Assembly (NCBI GenBank): GCA_004431415.1
Contig: QPMI01000451.1
Location: 62,001 to 126,000, forward strand
Length of the DNA stretch: 64,000 nt
Direction: 5' to 3'
DNA from: Cyanophora paradoxa
Taxonomy: Eukaryota; Glaucocystophyceae; Cyanophorales; Cyanophoraceae
Part shown: piece after piece, positions 33,050-44,900 of the stretch
How positions within the stretch are numbered: the first letter of the stretch is position 1
Layout: each line of letters starts with the position of its first letter
Position numbers and translations under genes: made by a program
Notes under the pieces: generated by a model
Databases searched by the model: none
What the model saw: only the letters and a program-made list of their open reading frames with translations
What the model was told of the DNA's origin: nothing

Positions 33050-35420
33050 AGGGACAGGCCCGTACAGCACCGTAGGGCGACGGCAAGCGGGTGCCATTAC
33101 GTAGACAGCAGGCGCAGAGCCGGCGTAAGACAGCAAGTACAGAGAACAGGGACGTCGACAGACAGCAAGCGAGCGCCGCGCAGGGCAAGCGAGGGCCCAG
33201 GGCTAAAATAAGCGGGCCAGTTGGCAACAACGTGGCACCAGGAATAGCAGGCTACAAAGGGTACAAGGCAAGGCAAGCTGCCGGCTTAGAGCCGACGACC
33301 AGGGCTAGCTGGGAGTCGGAAAGTGGGCGGCACACGCTTCCCGCTACAAAAAGCCGTCCTCGGCGCTACGAGCTAAAGGCTGAACTAAAGCTGCGTAGGC
33401 GAGGCTGAACGGACTACGAGCCAAAAGCCGGCTACCGTCCCTGCACAGAAAGCCGTCCTCGGCGCCACAGCGGCGGGCCAGAGGGGCAAATTAAAATCCA
33501 TCAGGCCGTCGGCACCAGTATGAGGAACTGGGCCCAACAAGGGAAGTTGGGTGAGGGACCCACGACCTGACGCCAGAGCGCGCGGAGCGCCGCCAGCCAA
33601 CCGGGGCAAACCCTCTAAATCCCGCCGGAAGGGAAAACGAGTGCTAGCGCTAGCACTAAGCTCGAATTCGAAGCCGGCGCCGCGCCACACGAGCCGCCGG
33701 GCCGCGGCGGCGCCGGGTCGAAAGTTCCACAGTGTAGAAGGTACTTGACGTAGAGTGTAGTAGTGTAGGACCGCAGGCTCGATCAGCAGAGCCGCAGCGG
33801 TAGAGTACGCGTTGCGGCCAAGCTCGGCGCAGCTTGCCGCATTGCGTTGCCAAGTGACTCGGCCGGCGGAGTCACAAGGCGGGCGATCGGTCAGCACAGT
33901 AGAGTGTGCAGCCGCGTACGCGTAGAGCAGGCAAGCCATGAAGAGTAGAGGCGGCGAGCCAGTCGTACGGGGTCAGGCTCCGCAGCAGCAGCAGGCCACT
34001 GGTCGCATCAAACAGACCCATCGCCAAGGATCCTCCGCGATCAGACGGGATGGCAAACCACGGATACAGCCATCGAGTCCGCCGGCGTACGCAGATGCAG
34101 CGCGTAGCCGGGGCTTAGGCAGGCCACCATCGCGGGACAGGAGACAGCATCAGCGCGGCCCGGAATGATCATCGGTGCTCGCGTGATAGTCGTAGGCAAG
34201 ACGTATGGACCTCTCAGCAGCGGAGAGTCGCAAGCGGAGGCTTGGTCGGAATCACCCGGACTAGAGCGCCGGTGCGTGCTGGCTTGGTCAGCGTGGAATC
34301 ACCCACAGCTAAGCAGACCGAAACAGCGCTGGCGTCCAGCTGGCATCACCCAGCTGCCAGGTTCAACCGATGCACGGGAATCACCCGACGGGCCGACGCA
34401 GTCGACGCGCGAACGTGAAGACTGGTCGCGGGGCATCACCCAGTGCTGCTTGCTGACGCTCCTCAACAGACAGGTCCGCTGTCCGCCGTCCAACTTTAGC
34501 TATGGCTGCTCATGTCGTCGTAGGACGTTCCAGAGCGCATCCTTTACGCTTCTGTTGACCTCCGCCCGCCGGACAGGCCTCGGTCAGACCTCCGCCCGCT
34601 GAACAGGCCTCGGTCGCTGATCAAACGCCCACGACAGGAAGAAAACGACAGTTCGCACACGCTTGAGATGTGCGTGAAGCGACTGACATCTGGCTTGACG
34701 AGCTGGACGTCCCGGAGAAGGGCAGCTACGTCGTCGGAGCCAGGGCAAGGTCTTGGCATCTTGTCTGCCGACTAGGTGCGACAGTGCGCCCGGTAGGCTT
34801 GACAACAGATAGATGCGCTTCCTCGCATAGAGATCGCTGTCAAGTGGAGCTGCGCCGGCTTCCACTGACGCGTACGCAACCCGCAGAGCCGAGAGAGACG
34901 CGGAGCCGCACGTCCTCTGGATGCAGGGTGGAGTCAAGTGGAGTGATCCTCACGAGGGATGCCACTCGCCGCCGCTGAGCGTGCCTCGGACGGTCCGCAG
35001 GCGCCACCGCAGCCGTCGTAGGTGAGACCTCGGGCGCGTACTGGGGCCATGTTATCCCAGGGGCTTTCACGTCGCAGCGGTTTGACTCCATGCGTTCTTC
35101 AGATACACTCGCCACCATTGAGCGTGCCTCGGGCTAGCCGGAGGTGCCATCGCAGCCGTCGTAGGTGAGACCTCGGGCGCGGACTGGGGCCATGTTATCC
35201 CAGGGCATTCACGTCTTGGCGGGCTGACTCTGTACTTTCTGCAGAGAGCAAAGATTGGTTGACTGGCGCTTCATAGCTGCCTTGCGAGCCTGGCATGTCA
35301 CGAGCATGCGGGCAACTCGACAAAACAAGACGACGACGAAAAGAAGGTATGTTTGTGAAGAATACTCAGTCAGACAGCTTTAATCATCATACGTCTCACT
35401 GCACGTGGACCAGAGAAGAA
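33050..35420 (+). repeat. 2.4-kb non-coding unit, duplication copy 2
   Basis: Near-identical to 30140-32510. Motif positions shift by exactly 2905 bp; for example, the first ATCACCC is at 34251 against 31346. Small indels elsewhere (such as a G missing near 33881) break or shift frames without any sign of selection. Confidence 0.85.
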
Positions 35421-35904
35421 ACGACATGCCACGACGACAAGAAGATCATCATTCGATCGGCGTCAACACGCAATTCGATCGGATGACAACATGTGTAGAT
35501 GTAGATGTAGCTGGTGTTGCTCCACATACAATACAATACAGTTTCACTCGACATGCGCGCGGGCTGCATCAGCATTTGCTCTTGAGCGCAGCAACGGCAC
35601 GTTTAGATGACTGCGAGCGCATGCGGCTCAATAGACGGGTTGGCGGACGCTTCCCACTACAGAAAGAGTGGCGCGCCAGGTCCGTAAGCAAGAAAAGGCG
35701 CAGTGGCGGGTGGAAAGGCATGAACCATGCGGTTCGTATTGCTAAGCTCTGCCGCATAGGCGCTTCCCACTACAAGAGAGTGGAGGCCGTACGCGCAAGC
35801 CGAGGCAAACGATGGCATGCTTGTCCAGGGGTTCGGGCAAGAGCGCAGCGTTCGTCCCCAGGCATACGAGCTAAAAAGTCGAAGCCCAACGCAGCAGCCC
35901 CCAT
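35421..35904. other. Spacer within the repeat cluster
   Basis: 484 bp unique in this window. It includes GCTTCCCACTACA twice (about 35649 and 35762), echoing the GCTTCCCGCTACA of R1. No gene is seen. Confidence 0.5.
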
Positions 35905-36660
35905 GCGCTGAGCGGGATGCGCTAAGCAGTTGGCTAGGCCCAGAGGCGCCCCAAGCAGAAAGGGACAGGCCCGTACAGCACCGTAGGGCGACGGCAAGCG
36001 GGTGCCATTACGTAGACAGCAGGCGCAGAGCCGGCGTAAGACAGCAAGTACAGAGAACAGGGACGTCGACAGACAGCAAGCGAGCGCCGCGCAGGGCAAG
36101 CGAGGGCCCAGGGCTAAAATAAGCGGGCCAGTTGGCAACAACGTGGCACCAGGAATAGCAGGCTACAAAGGGTACAAGGCAAGGCAAGCTGCCGGCTTAG
36201 AGCCGACGACCAGGGCTAGCTGGGAGTCGGAAAGTGGGCGGCACAGTTCGGGCAAGAGCGCAGCGTTCGTCCCCAGGCATACGAGCTAAAAAGTCGAAGC
36301 CCAACGCAGCAGCCCCCATGCGCTGAGCGGGATGCGCTAAGCAGTTGGCTAGGCCCAGAGGCGCCCCAAGCAGAGAGGGACAGGCCCGTACGGCACCGTA
36401 GGGCGGCGGCAAGCGGGTGCCATTACGTACACAGCAGGCGCAGAGCCAGCGTAAGACAGAGAGAACAAGAGAACAAGGACGTCGACAGACAGCAAGCGAG
36501 CGCCGCGCAGGGCAAGCGAGGGCCCAGGGCTAAAATAAGCGGGCCAGTTGGCAACAACGTGGCACCAGGAATAGCAGGCTACAAAGGGTACAAGGCAAGG
36601 CAAGCTGCCGGCTTAGAGCCGACGACCAGGGCTAGCTGGGAGTCGGAAAGTGGGCGGCAC
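35905..36660 (+). repeat. Two further R1 repeat copies
   Basis: R1 copies start at about 35905 and 36322, each about 330-340 bp, separated by GTTCGGGCAAGAGCGCAGCG. That separator also precedes the first of them at about 35830, so this is a local tandem duplication of roughly 415 bp. Confidence 0.85.
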
Positions 36661-36662
36661 AC

Positions 36663-37168
36663 CTTTAATTTAATTTATGCATCTGGTCCAGGGTTTGAAA
36701 CTTGATTTCATGCTTCATGACCGCCGGGGCAGCTGCAGGGCCTAATTATAAATATAAGCGCTCCGGCCCCCCGGCGGATCCGAAAATCAGCCTCATTCGA
36801 ATTCATGATTGAAAACTTCCGAATTCGAATTCAAGCAAGATGATCCAGGGCCGTATACGTAGCTGGATTACTAGCGTATCGCTGTGTAAGTTCGTCAGAT
36901 CTACTAGGCTAGAGCCTCAGGGGCCTAGATTAGAGGCTCCCTGATCATGAGGTCCCGGAGCTCGAGTCCCGGTCGAGCCTTTAATTTAATTTATGCATCT
37001 GGTCCAGGGTTTGAAACTTGATTTCATGCTTCATGACCGCCGGGGCAGCTGCAGGGCCTAATTATAAATATAAGCGCTCCGGATCCGAAAATCAGCCTCA
37101 TTCGAATTCATGATTGAAAACTTCCGAATTCGAATTCAAGCAAGATGATCCAGGGCCGTATACGTAGC
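36663..37168 (+). repeat. 315-bp direct repeat, copies 2 and 3 in tandem
   Basis: Copy 2 spans 36663-36978 and copy 3 spans 36979-37168, truncated after GATGATCCAGGGCCGTATAC. Copy 2 carries a small GC insertion (about 36767-36776). Together with copy 1 at 29778 they flank the repeat cluster. Confidence 0.85.
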
Positions 37169-37326
37169 TTGTCATCAGCCCTTGGCGGCACGTGTGGCCG
37201 ACCGTCGGACCTGACTCCGCGTACACGTGAGCTGCATCGGCGCACGCGGGCGCGGAGCCCTTGGCGGCACCGGCCGCAGGCCGCATGCACAGGCGCAGGC
37301 AGCCGGCACGCGGACGCGCCGAAAGC

Positions 37327-37790
37327 CATACGGGAAGCCCGCCGGTCAAGGGGACGACGCTGACGGCTCCGATCCAGCACGCGCTCGAAGACGCGCGCGC
37401 TCAACGCTGAACACAATGTCCCCATGGCCCTCCTGCGGCGCAAGTGCGAGCGGCTGCGCGGCTCGAGGAACCCCGGCAATTGAAAGCTTAAGTCGGTCCG
37501 GGCGATGCGCCCCTTTCCAGCCCGCGATACGCGGTCCAGGAGATTTCGCACGCCGGAACGTTCGCGTCGCCAGTGATCTTGGTCGCCTGCGCAAGGCTGC
37601 CACACCGCTGCAGGAGCAAAAGCTCCTGCACACGATCGCGAGGGAGATCAGTTTAAGGGGGCGCGCATCTCTAGCGCGACTCGCCTCGCCGTGGCCGCCG
37701 TATTCCCCTCGGATGAGAACGGCCGGATCCGAGTCGACGCAAAGCGGGACGCCGGCGTCGCAGCACGCCTGCCGGAGCCGCAGGCCCGCA
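37327..37790. repeat. Dispersed repeat, second copy at 46950-47455
   Basis: Shares long blocks with 46950-47455 in direct orientation, for example AACACAATGTCCCCATGGCC and CGCCGTATTCCCCTCGGATG. On the minus strand both copies read through LRQACCDAG.PL.VDSDPAV, but flanking frames differ. It is probably a fragment of a mobile element or a duplicated gene piece; I do not recognise it. Confidence 0.75.
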
Positions 37791-37818
37791 GCCAAGCGGA
37801 GCGCAGCCATGGCCAAGC

Positions 37819-38030
37819 TTAAGAGGCGAAGTCGCGCGCAGCGGAGCCAAGAGGCGAAGTCGCGCGCAGCGGAGCCAAGAGGCGAAGTCGCGCGCAGCGG
37901 AGCCAGTTTTGGGGCCTGCCGCTTGAGTGGCCAGCTCGGCCAGGAGGGTCGGCCAGCAGGCAACGACGTCGACCCGGCGAAACGGACTTGAACGTTCCCC
38001 CCCCCCCCTCCCCCCCCCCCCCCCCCCCGT
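37819..38030. repeat. 28-bp tandem repeat and poly-C tract
   Basis: Three copies of a 28-bp unit (AAGAGGCGAAGTCGCGCGCA and so on) lie at about 37820-37905. A C-rich run interrupted by a single T follows at about 37997-38028, upstream of the Pro/Ala-rich gene. Confidence 0.85.
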
Positions 38031-38207
38031 GCTTTACGGCTCGTGCTTTTACGGCTCGCTGGAGCCTTGCTGGAGCTAAGGATTGGGCGATCGTCTCTAT
38101 CCGATATTCGCGGACAGCGCTTGCCGCGCCAACGAACGACCGTTGAAGTTTGGTCCGGGCCGCGCCCACTCGACGAGCCTGGAGCCCTCGCTCTCCGGAT
38201 AGCCAGG

Positions 38208-40765
38208 ATGCCGATGCGACGTCCACCCGAGCCTGCGCCGCCCGGCCAGCCTGCTGCGCAGCCTGAAGCCGTTCAGCCTGAACCAGTAACAGCTCCAGAA
38301 CCTGAGCTGGCACCGGTGCTGGAGCCAGTAGCCGTGCCCGCAGCCATAGAGCCCGTGCCGGACCTAAGCCCGACGCATGCGCACCCCGAGCCCGTGCCAG
38401 CGCCGGCATACGAGCCAGAGTTGCAGAAATTATTCGTGGAGGCTCCGGACTATGGAGATGCGCCGCCTGCAGTAGTCGTCTCGAAGGAACCCGTGAGACA
38501 CTGGCGGGACTCCGATGGCGGCGAGGAGGGCTCATCGCGGGGAGGGGAGACGGCCGCGCGGTCGGTGGATGAAGATATAGCGGCGGAAGCGGCGAAGCAG
38601 CAGCTCCCAGGCCACCAGTTCTTCACGCTGGGCGGCGGGGCGGCGGCTGTCGAGTTCCGCGTCGCCCAGTCGGACACCGGCCTCGAGCCGAGCCCCGCCC
38701 CCGCGCCGGTCGAGCCAGCCGCGCCGCCTGCGCCCCTCGCGCTCGCCGTCTCGGACTTCAACCGGGGCTCGGGGGGCGTCCTCAGCGGCGTGCCCGACGA
38801 AGTGCCGCCCCTCCCCTCCTACGCCGACCTTCCGGAGCAGGAGGACCCGGGCACCCCGGGGCCGCCTGCCGCTCTCACGCCAGAGCAAATGCGGCCCGAA
38901 GCGCCGCCGCCTCCTCCGGCGGCGGTGGCGTTGGAGGACGTGGGGGCGACCGGAGAGGGGGATGGAGCCGGCGAGGTGGTGGGGTTGCTCGGGGCGGGGG
39001 CGGGGGGCGGGGGGTGCCGGCGGTGCTGGAGGTGGCGGTGGGGGGCGGGGCGGGGGCGGCGGGCGAGGAGTGGGTGCTCATGGGCGCCGAGCCCGAGACG
39101 GAGCTCTACGAGGGCCCCCCCGAGCTCGAGGCCCCCGCCTTCCAGTCCCCGCCCGCCGTCTCCGCCTCCCTGCCCCCGTCCCCCTCCCCGTCCCCGACGC
39201 CCAGTCCGCCCGCCCCCGCCCCCGCCCCGACCCCGCTCACGCCGGCGCAGGCGAGCCGGAGCACGGGCGCGGCATCCTCCGGCCCGACGCGTGGACCCCC
39301 GACGCCGTGGTCGCTGCCCCCGCCCTCCCGCCCCTCCCGCTCCCACCGCATGCGGCGGTACCGCCGGCGGCACTTGCGCGGCCGGTGGCGGCCGCGCCGG
39401 CGGTCTCGTCGCCTGCGGGGATCGAGTGGGCGAGCGAGCGCAGCCCCGACTACATCACGTGCGCCGGCCCCGCCCCGCGCCCCGCCCGTGGCCCTCAGCC
39501 GTCCCGCAGCTACAGCATCGGCGGCTCCGAGAGCGTCGCGCTGCCCCCCGCTCCCGCTCCGGCCCTCCCCGCCGCCGTCAGCGGGACGGCGGCGGACTGG
39601 CGGGGACCCCCCGCGCCTCGCGTCTACGCAGCGCCCTCAACTTACGGGCCCCCTACGCCGAGCGCTTCCGACCCGCACGCGCCCGCCCTCCACGCCCCCG
39701 CGACGCCCGCCCCCTATGCCGCCCCGGCGCCTTCTTCGCACGCTCCGTCGGCGTCCGGTCCACACGCCCCCGCCCCGCCCACTCCGGCGCCGACCCCCTT
39801 CCCTCCGCCGTCACCGAACACCCCTCCGACGCCCGCCCAGTGTTCCCCGCCTGCCCCCTCCTACCCTCCCCAAGCGCCCACCCACTTGGCTCCCTCGGCG
39901 GCCGCCTCCTACGGGCCACCTTCGCCCGCCCCTTCGGCCGCGGCTCCGCCTACCGCCCCCAAGCCCGCCGCACCCCCCGTCCATTCAGTAACGAAAGCGA
40001 TTGCCTCGGCAGCCGCCTATCACCCCCCCGAGCAAGCCGCCCTTTCGAGCGGCCTCGGCACCTCCATCCCGCCCTCCGCTTCCATGCATCCGCTCGCAGG
40101 GCCGCCTCCTTCGGCGCCGGCACCTCAGCTGCAGCCGCAGCAGCCTGCAACCGTGAGCTTTGGCGGCAGCGCTGCGCCGCCGGCGGCTCCTGCGGTCTCT
40201 CTGGAGCCGGCGGTTGTGGGCGGCGCGTTGGGCAGGGCGGCGGCGGCGCCGGCCCCGGAAGGGGGCGGCAGTGGGGGCATCACGCTGATGGTGAGCGACG
40301 ATCAGCGTGATGCCCACGGCTTCCAGCACCGCCCTCCCGCGCCAAGCGCTTTCGGCCCTCCGGGGGCGCGCCTCGCGCTGCTGGCGAAGGGCGCTGCGCT
40401 GGCGGGCGCGAGCGAGAGGGCGGAGAGCAGGCCGCCGGCGAGCGCGGCCGAGAAGGCGGCGGTGCCGGCGGCGCTGGCGGTGAGCGCGGGCGGGGCGGTC
40501 TTCGAGGAGGAGGAGCCGCGGGTGGTGGCGGCGGGGCCGCCCGGGGCCGATGGCCCGGACGCGGACGCGGAGCTCGAGGATCTTCTCTTCCGCGCACCAC
40601 GCGCCCTCACCGCCGCTGGCCCCGGCCCCGGCCCCGACGACGACGGCCCCGCCCTCGTGCCGCCCCCGCCCCGCCCCGCCCCCGCCCGATCTCACCGTCC
40701 CGCAGGATGGCGACGAGCCTTTCGCCGCCGAAGCCGCCCTCGACCACCCCCTCTGGCATTTCTGA
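38208..40765 (+). CDS. Pro/Ala-rich low-complexity protein, unknown function
   Basis: The frame opens at ATG 38208 (MPMRRPPEPAPPGQP) and runs through a Pro/Glu/Ala-rich segment to a more ordered part (EAPDYGDAPPAVVVSKEPVRHWRD; HQFFTLGGGAAAVEFRVAQ; FNRGSGGVLSGVPDEVPPLP). After at least one intron in the GC-rich 39 kb stretch it continues with EEWVLMGAEPETELYEGPPE. A very long Pro/Ser/Ala-rich region with YSIGGSESVAL and ITLMVSDDQRDAHGF follows. The end is ELEDLLFRAPRALTAAG, DDDGPAL, an intron from about 40657 to the acceptor CCGCAG before DGDEPFAAEAALDHPLWHF, and a stop at 40763-40765. No known domain is visible. It could be a scaffold or cell-surface protein, but there is no signal peptide at this start. 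Confidence 0.5.
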
Positions 40766-40869
40766 CACCCCCCGACCCCGCCCCCCACCGCCCCTTTTCG
40801 CATCGTAATAATATGCCGGCAAAGAAACTGTGCAGGGAGTATGATACAGCCTGCAGGCTGGAGCCTAAC

Positions 40870-41735
40870 TTAAAGCTTCCGCTTCGTAGAGGTCTTCAGA
40901 ACCTGAGCGGAAGTTAAACTTGGCGCTGGCGGAGAGAGGCTGCGTGCCAGGAAGCAGGTCCAGAAGAGGGAGACGATGTTGCAGAAAAGAACGCGAAGCT
41001 GCACCGGGACATACTTGTAGTTGATCAAGTTGGCGAGCGGCCAGACGCGCCAATTCGCCTGAACGATAAAATCAGAGGCCGCATATGCGGCCGGGGTAAG
41101 AGAGACCGCAGGGGGGCGGGGTGGGCGTCATCACCTTGAGCACGGAGAGGAGAGTGCGCTTCAGCACCACGCCGGTCTCCCAAACACCACGTTTCTCGAT
41201 CCACGACATGCAGACGATGAACGCTGCGCACACGTGAGCGGCAGATGCGGTACTTTGCGCTGCTCCTGGTGCTGCACCAGCGTTCACTGCATTTCAGATA
41301 GAAAGCTTAGCACTTCAGCGAGCCGCAAGCTTAAGAGAACTCGAGCGCGCACTGAAAGGAGCGAAGACCGTCTGATCCACGATAACCTTCTCCAAAGCCA
41401 GCGTCTTCGACCTCCGGCCGCGGAAGAGACGTTCGATGATCTGTGCTCATGTCAGGGGCCGCGCGCGCCCGCGCCGCAGAGCCAACCTGCTGCCAGAAGT
41501 GCCCCGCAGGCCCGCTCACAACGAAGCCGAAGAGGAAGAGCTTCAGCGTGCGGTGGAGAACGTACGCCCGCTTTCCAGCGAGAGTCTGTGCGAGGGCATC
41601 CGAAAGCGCCGCGATGGATGCGCTTGTCACGGCTTTTGTCGCTAGCGGGCGGCGCTGCAGCTGCCGCATGTACCACTGCGCGGCCGAGCGCAAGCTTTCT
41701 CCGGCGCTGCAAGGCGGCGGCGCACTTGTTGACAT
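40870..41735 (-). CDS. Mpv17/PMP22 family membrane protein
   Basis: Small four-helix protein of peroxisomal or mitochondrial inner membranes. Exon 1 from ATG 41735 has WYMRQLQRRPLATKAVTSA, ALSDALAQ and LHRTLKLFLFGFVVSGPAGHFWQQ. A GT-AG intron leads to IIERLFRGRRSKTLALEKVIVDQTVFAPF, with the family's conserved DQ...P. The third exon (TFIVCMSWIEKRGVWETGVV...LKRTLLSVLK) and a fourth (ANWRVWPLANLINYKYVPVQ, then LRVLFCNIVSLFWTCFLARS) complete the signature W-x-WP-x-x-N...VP...R......W. The stop is at 40870-40872. Total length near 200 residues is normal for the family. The gene converges on the Pro/Ala-rich gene, with 104 bp between stops. Confidence 0.9.
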
Positions 41736-41996
41736 CTACACGTTTACACGTTTTACAGGAGCCTAGCAGGAAGCGGAAAAAGACTAAAGCTATTGAAGAA
41801 GCGTCGGTGTTGATGCAAGACGGCAACACTTCCCTCTACGTATACCCGGGGGAAACCGGTACCCAAGCCCTCTCGCAGAGGCGAGATCTAGAGAGTCGCC
41901 GGGCACGTAGATAAGCTTTTAATAGCCTTTTATAGGCAGCGGAAATGCATTTCTAGGCAGCGAGACCACAAAAAAGCTGTGAAGCCGGTCGGCGCG

Positions 41997-44900
41997 ATGT
42001 CCGGTGAGCACGCGCGTGCATTCGAAAGCCGCAACGCGCTGGGCCGAACGCATTCGGCAGCAGGCGCGCAGAGTCGCGTCTCGCCGACGCACCCGGCCGC
42101 CGGCACCAGCCGAATCATCGTACGGCGTGAGATCGACGCGCCCGACGACCTGGACAAGGTATCTCCGCGCCCCGCTCGCTCGACGAGCCCAGCAGGCCGG
42201 CGCTGACCCCCGCGCAGGAATGGAGCGAGCAGCACAGGATCTTCAGCGAGCTCATATCGAGCTGCAGCGGCGAGACGGAGATAGTCTCCGTCCTGCAGGA
42301 GAGGGTGCGAGCGCCACCCCGCCCAGCCTCGGCCCGCCGGGGCTGCGACCCGGGGGCAGGTGGCGGAGAGCCCGGAGCGGCATAGGGAGGTGACGATGGC
42401 GCTGTTGTACGGGATGATCGCGGATGCAGCGCAAGCCCCCGCGGTGCTCGGCGGCGGCGGCGGCGCGCCTGCGGCGGCCCCCCGCCTGAGACCCGCGCAG
42501 TTGCTGCGGTACCTGACGCTGGCGGTGCGGGACGGGTACCAAGCGTGCATCGGGCAGCTGCACCGGGTGATCCTGGAGAAGCTGCCGCGGCTGACGGAGG
42601 GTGCGAGGGCCCAGGTCCTCTGGCTGGCCCGCCAGCTCGTCGCCCTCGACGTCCCCGACATCGAGTCCGTCCTCGCCTCCCTCTGCCGCCAGGCCCGCCC
42701 CCCGGCCCCCCGGCCCCGCCCCCGCCGCCCCCGAGGCCGCCGCAGGTCGCCGGCGGCAACGTCTCGGCCCCGAACGTCGCGCTCGCCTCGGGCCTCCTCA
42801 GCCTTCTCTCCGAGCACCGCGCCTGGCTCGCCGCCCACCCCAAGCTCGTCCCCATGGCCCGCCCCCGCCCGCCCCCGCCGGCGCCGCGGCCGGCGACGGG
42901 GCGGCAGGTGTTCTACACGTTCGCGCGGGTGGCGGCGGACCACAGCGGGAGCGCGCGCCTGCTGGAGCTGCGGCAACGGGAGGCCATCTTCGCGCTGCAG
43001 CTGTGGCGGGAGCGCGCTGGCGACTGCGCTGTCATCGGGCGGGACCTCGTGCGCGTCCTCCAGGACGTCGCCAAGGTCCCCGAGTTCGAGGAGGCGCCGG
43101 CCCCGCCCCCGCCCCGCCCCCCGCCGGCCCCGAGCGGCGCGCAGGTGTGGGCGTCGCTGCTGGGGGCGCCGGCGCCGGCCGGGGTGCAGCAGGCGGCGGT
43201 GCCGGAGCTGGAGGCGCTGCTGGCGACGCGGACGCCGCGCGCCTTCCTGCAGTCGCGCGTCACCCCCGACATGGAGGCCCACCTCCGCTTCCTCATGAGC
43301 CACGTCCGCTCCGGCCAGCAGAAGCGCTACCAGGTCCGCCCCCCGGCGCGCCCGGCGCGGGGCGGGGCGGGGCCGACGGGGCGCAGGCGTGGTTCGCGGG
43401 GCGGTACCTGGCGGGGCCGGAGTCGGACTCGCTGGTGCCGGACCTGGTGCGCTTCGTGTGCGGCGTCTTCCACCCGAGCAACGAGATGCTCGCCCGCAAC
43501 CTCGTCCCCCGCTACGCCCTCATCGGCTGGCTCCTCCGCGCCGTCCGCGTGCGCCCGCACCCTCGCCCCGCCCCGCCCCGCCCCGTCCCGCGCCGCCGCC
43601 GGCGCGGGGCGACGGGGCGCAGACGGCGCACGCGGCGGCGAACGTGAAGCTGGCGCTCTTCTTCGACTGGCTGCACTACGAGCCGGCGCGCGACAACCTC
43701 ATGAACCTCGAGCCCGGCCTCCTCCTCATGGTCCACTCCCTCCCCAAGTACTCCCCATCACGTGCGCCCGCCCCGCCCCGCCCCGCCCCGCCCCGGCGCG
43801 AGGGGGCGGCGGGCGGCAGGGCGGCGCTGCTCGAGTTCGTGGTGCTGGCGGTGGAGGCGTACGACCCGCCGCGCCGCGCCCGCATCGCCGCCTCCGTCAC
43901 CGCCTCCTTCCGCACCCTCACCTCCCGCGGCGTCCTCCCGTCCGCCCCCGCCCGCCCCCGCCGGGGCGCCCCTCACGGGGCGGCAGGGACCTGGCGCCGC
44001 TCGCCAACTGCGACGCCCTCGAGCTCCTCCTCCGCGACCGCCTACGCGCCCTCGCCCCCGGCATGTGCGGCTCCGACTCCGCCGCCCCCGACGCCGGCCC
44101 CGCCCCCGTGCGCCGCCCCGCCCCGCCCCCGCCGCCTGCCATGGCGCCGCCGACGAGCCCCGCAGCGGAGGGCGAGGGGAGGAGGGGAGGCCGCCCTCGC
44201 TGGCCTCCGGTGCGCGGGCCGGCGCTGGGCCGCGGGCCGGCGCTGACGGGTCGCAGCGGAGGGCGAGGACGACGAGGTCATGGGGATCGCCTGGGGGTTC
44301 CCGCCCCGCCCCGCCGCCCCTCGGCCCCCGCCCACCGGCGCCGGCAGGGGCGAGGGGAGCGGCTCGGGGCCGGCGAGGCGGGGCGCGTGGAGCCGGACAG
44401 CGTGCTCGGGGTGGCCCTCGCGCAGCTCGCCGACGCGACCGCCGCGCGCCAGGCGCGCCCCGCCCCGCCTGCGCGAGCGGGGCGGGGGGTGACGGGGCGC
44501 AGGGGCGGGGGGAGGCGTCGAGCGGGGGCCGCCTTGAGGCCGCCCTCGAGTCGGTCCTCGGCGCCTTCATCGCCCTGGCGCGCCGCCCGCACGCCCGCCC
44601 CGCCCCGCCCGCCCCCGAGCGCCCCCGCAGGAGGCCCCGCAGGCCACCGCGAGCGCCCCGAGGCCGCCGCTGCCGTCGCGCGCGCCCTCGCCGCCGCCGA
44701 GCCCCCGGCGCCCGCATCGAGCCCGGACCCGCCCCAGGGCCTCCACGCCGCCGTGCGCCCCGCCGCCCCGCCGCCGTCTCGGCGCCCCTGACGGCGGCCG
44801 CAGCTCTTCCGCCGCTGCGCCCTCTCGCAGCGCTGCATCCTCCTCCTCCGCCACCTCCAGGCCCGGCCCCCACTCCCCGGGGCCCCCTCTCGCCTCACGG

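Noticed and set aside
29778-37168. An LTR retrotransposon spanning the direct repeats
   Set aside because: No gag, protease, reverse transcriptase or integrase motifs, no primer-binding site and no TG/CA ends; the interior is duplicated non-coding DNA.
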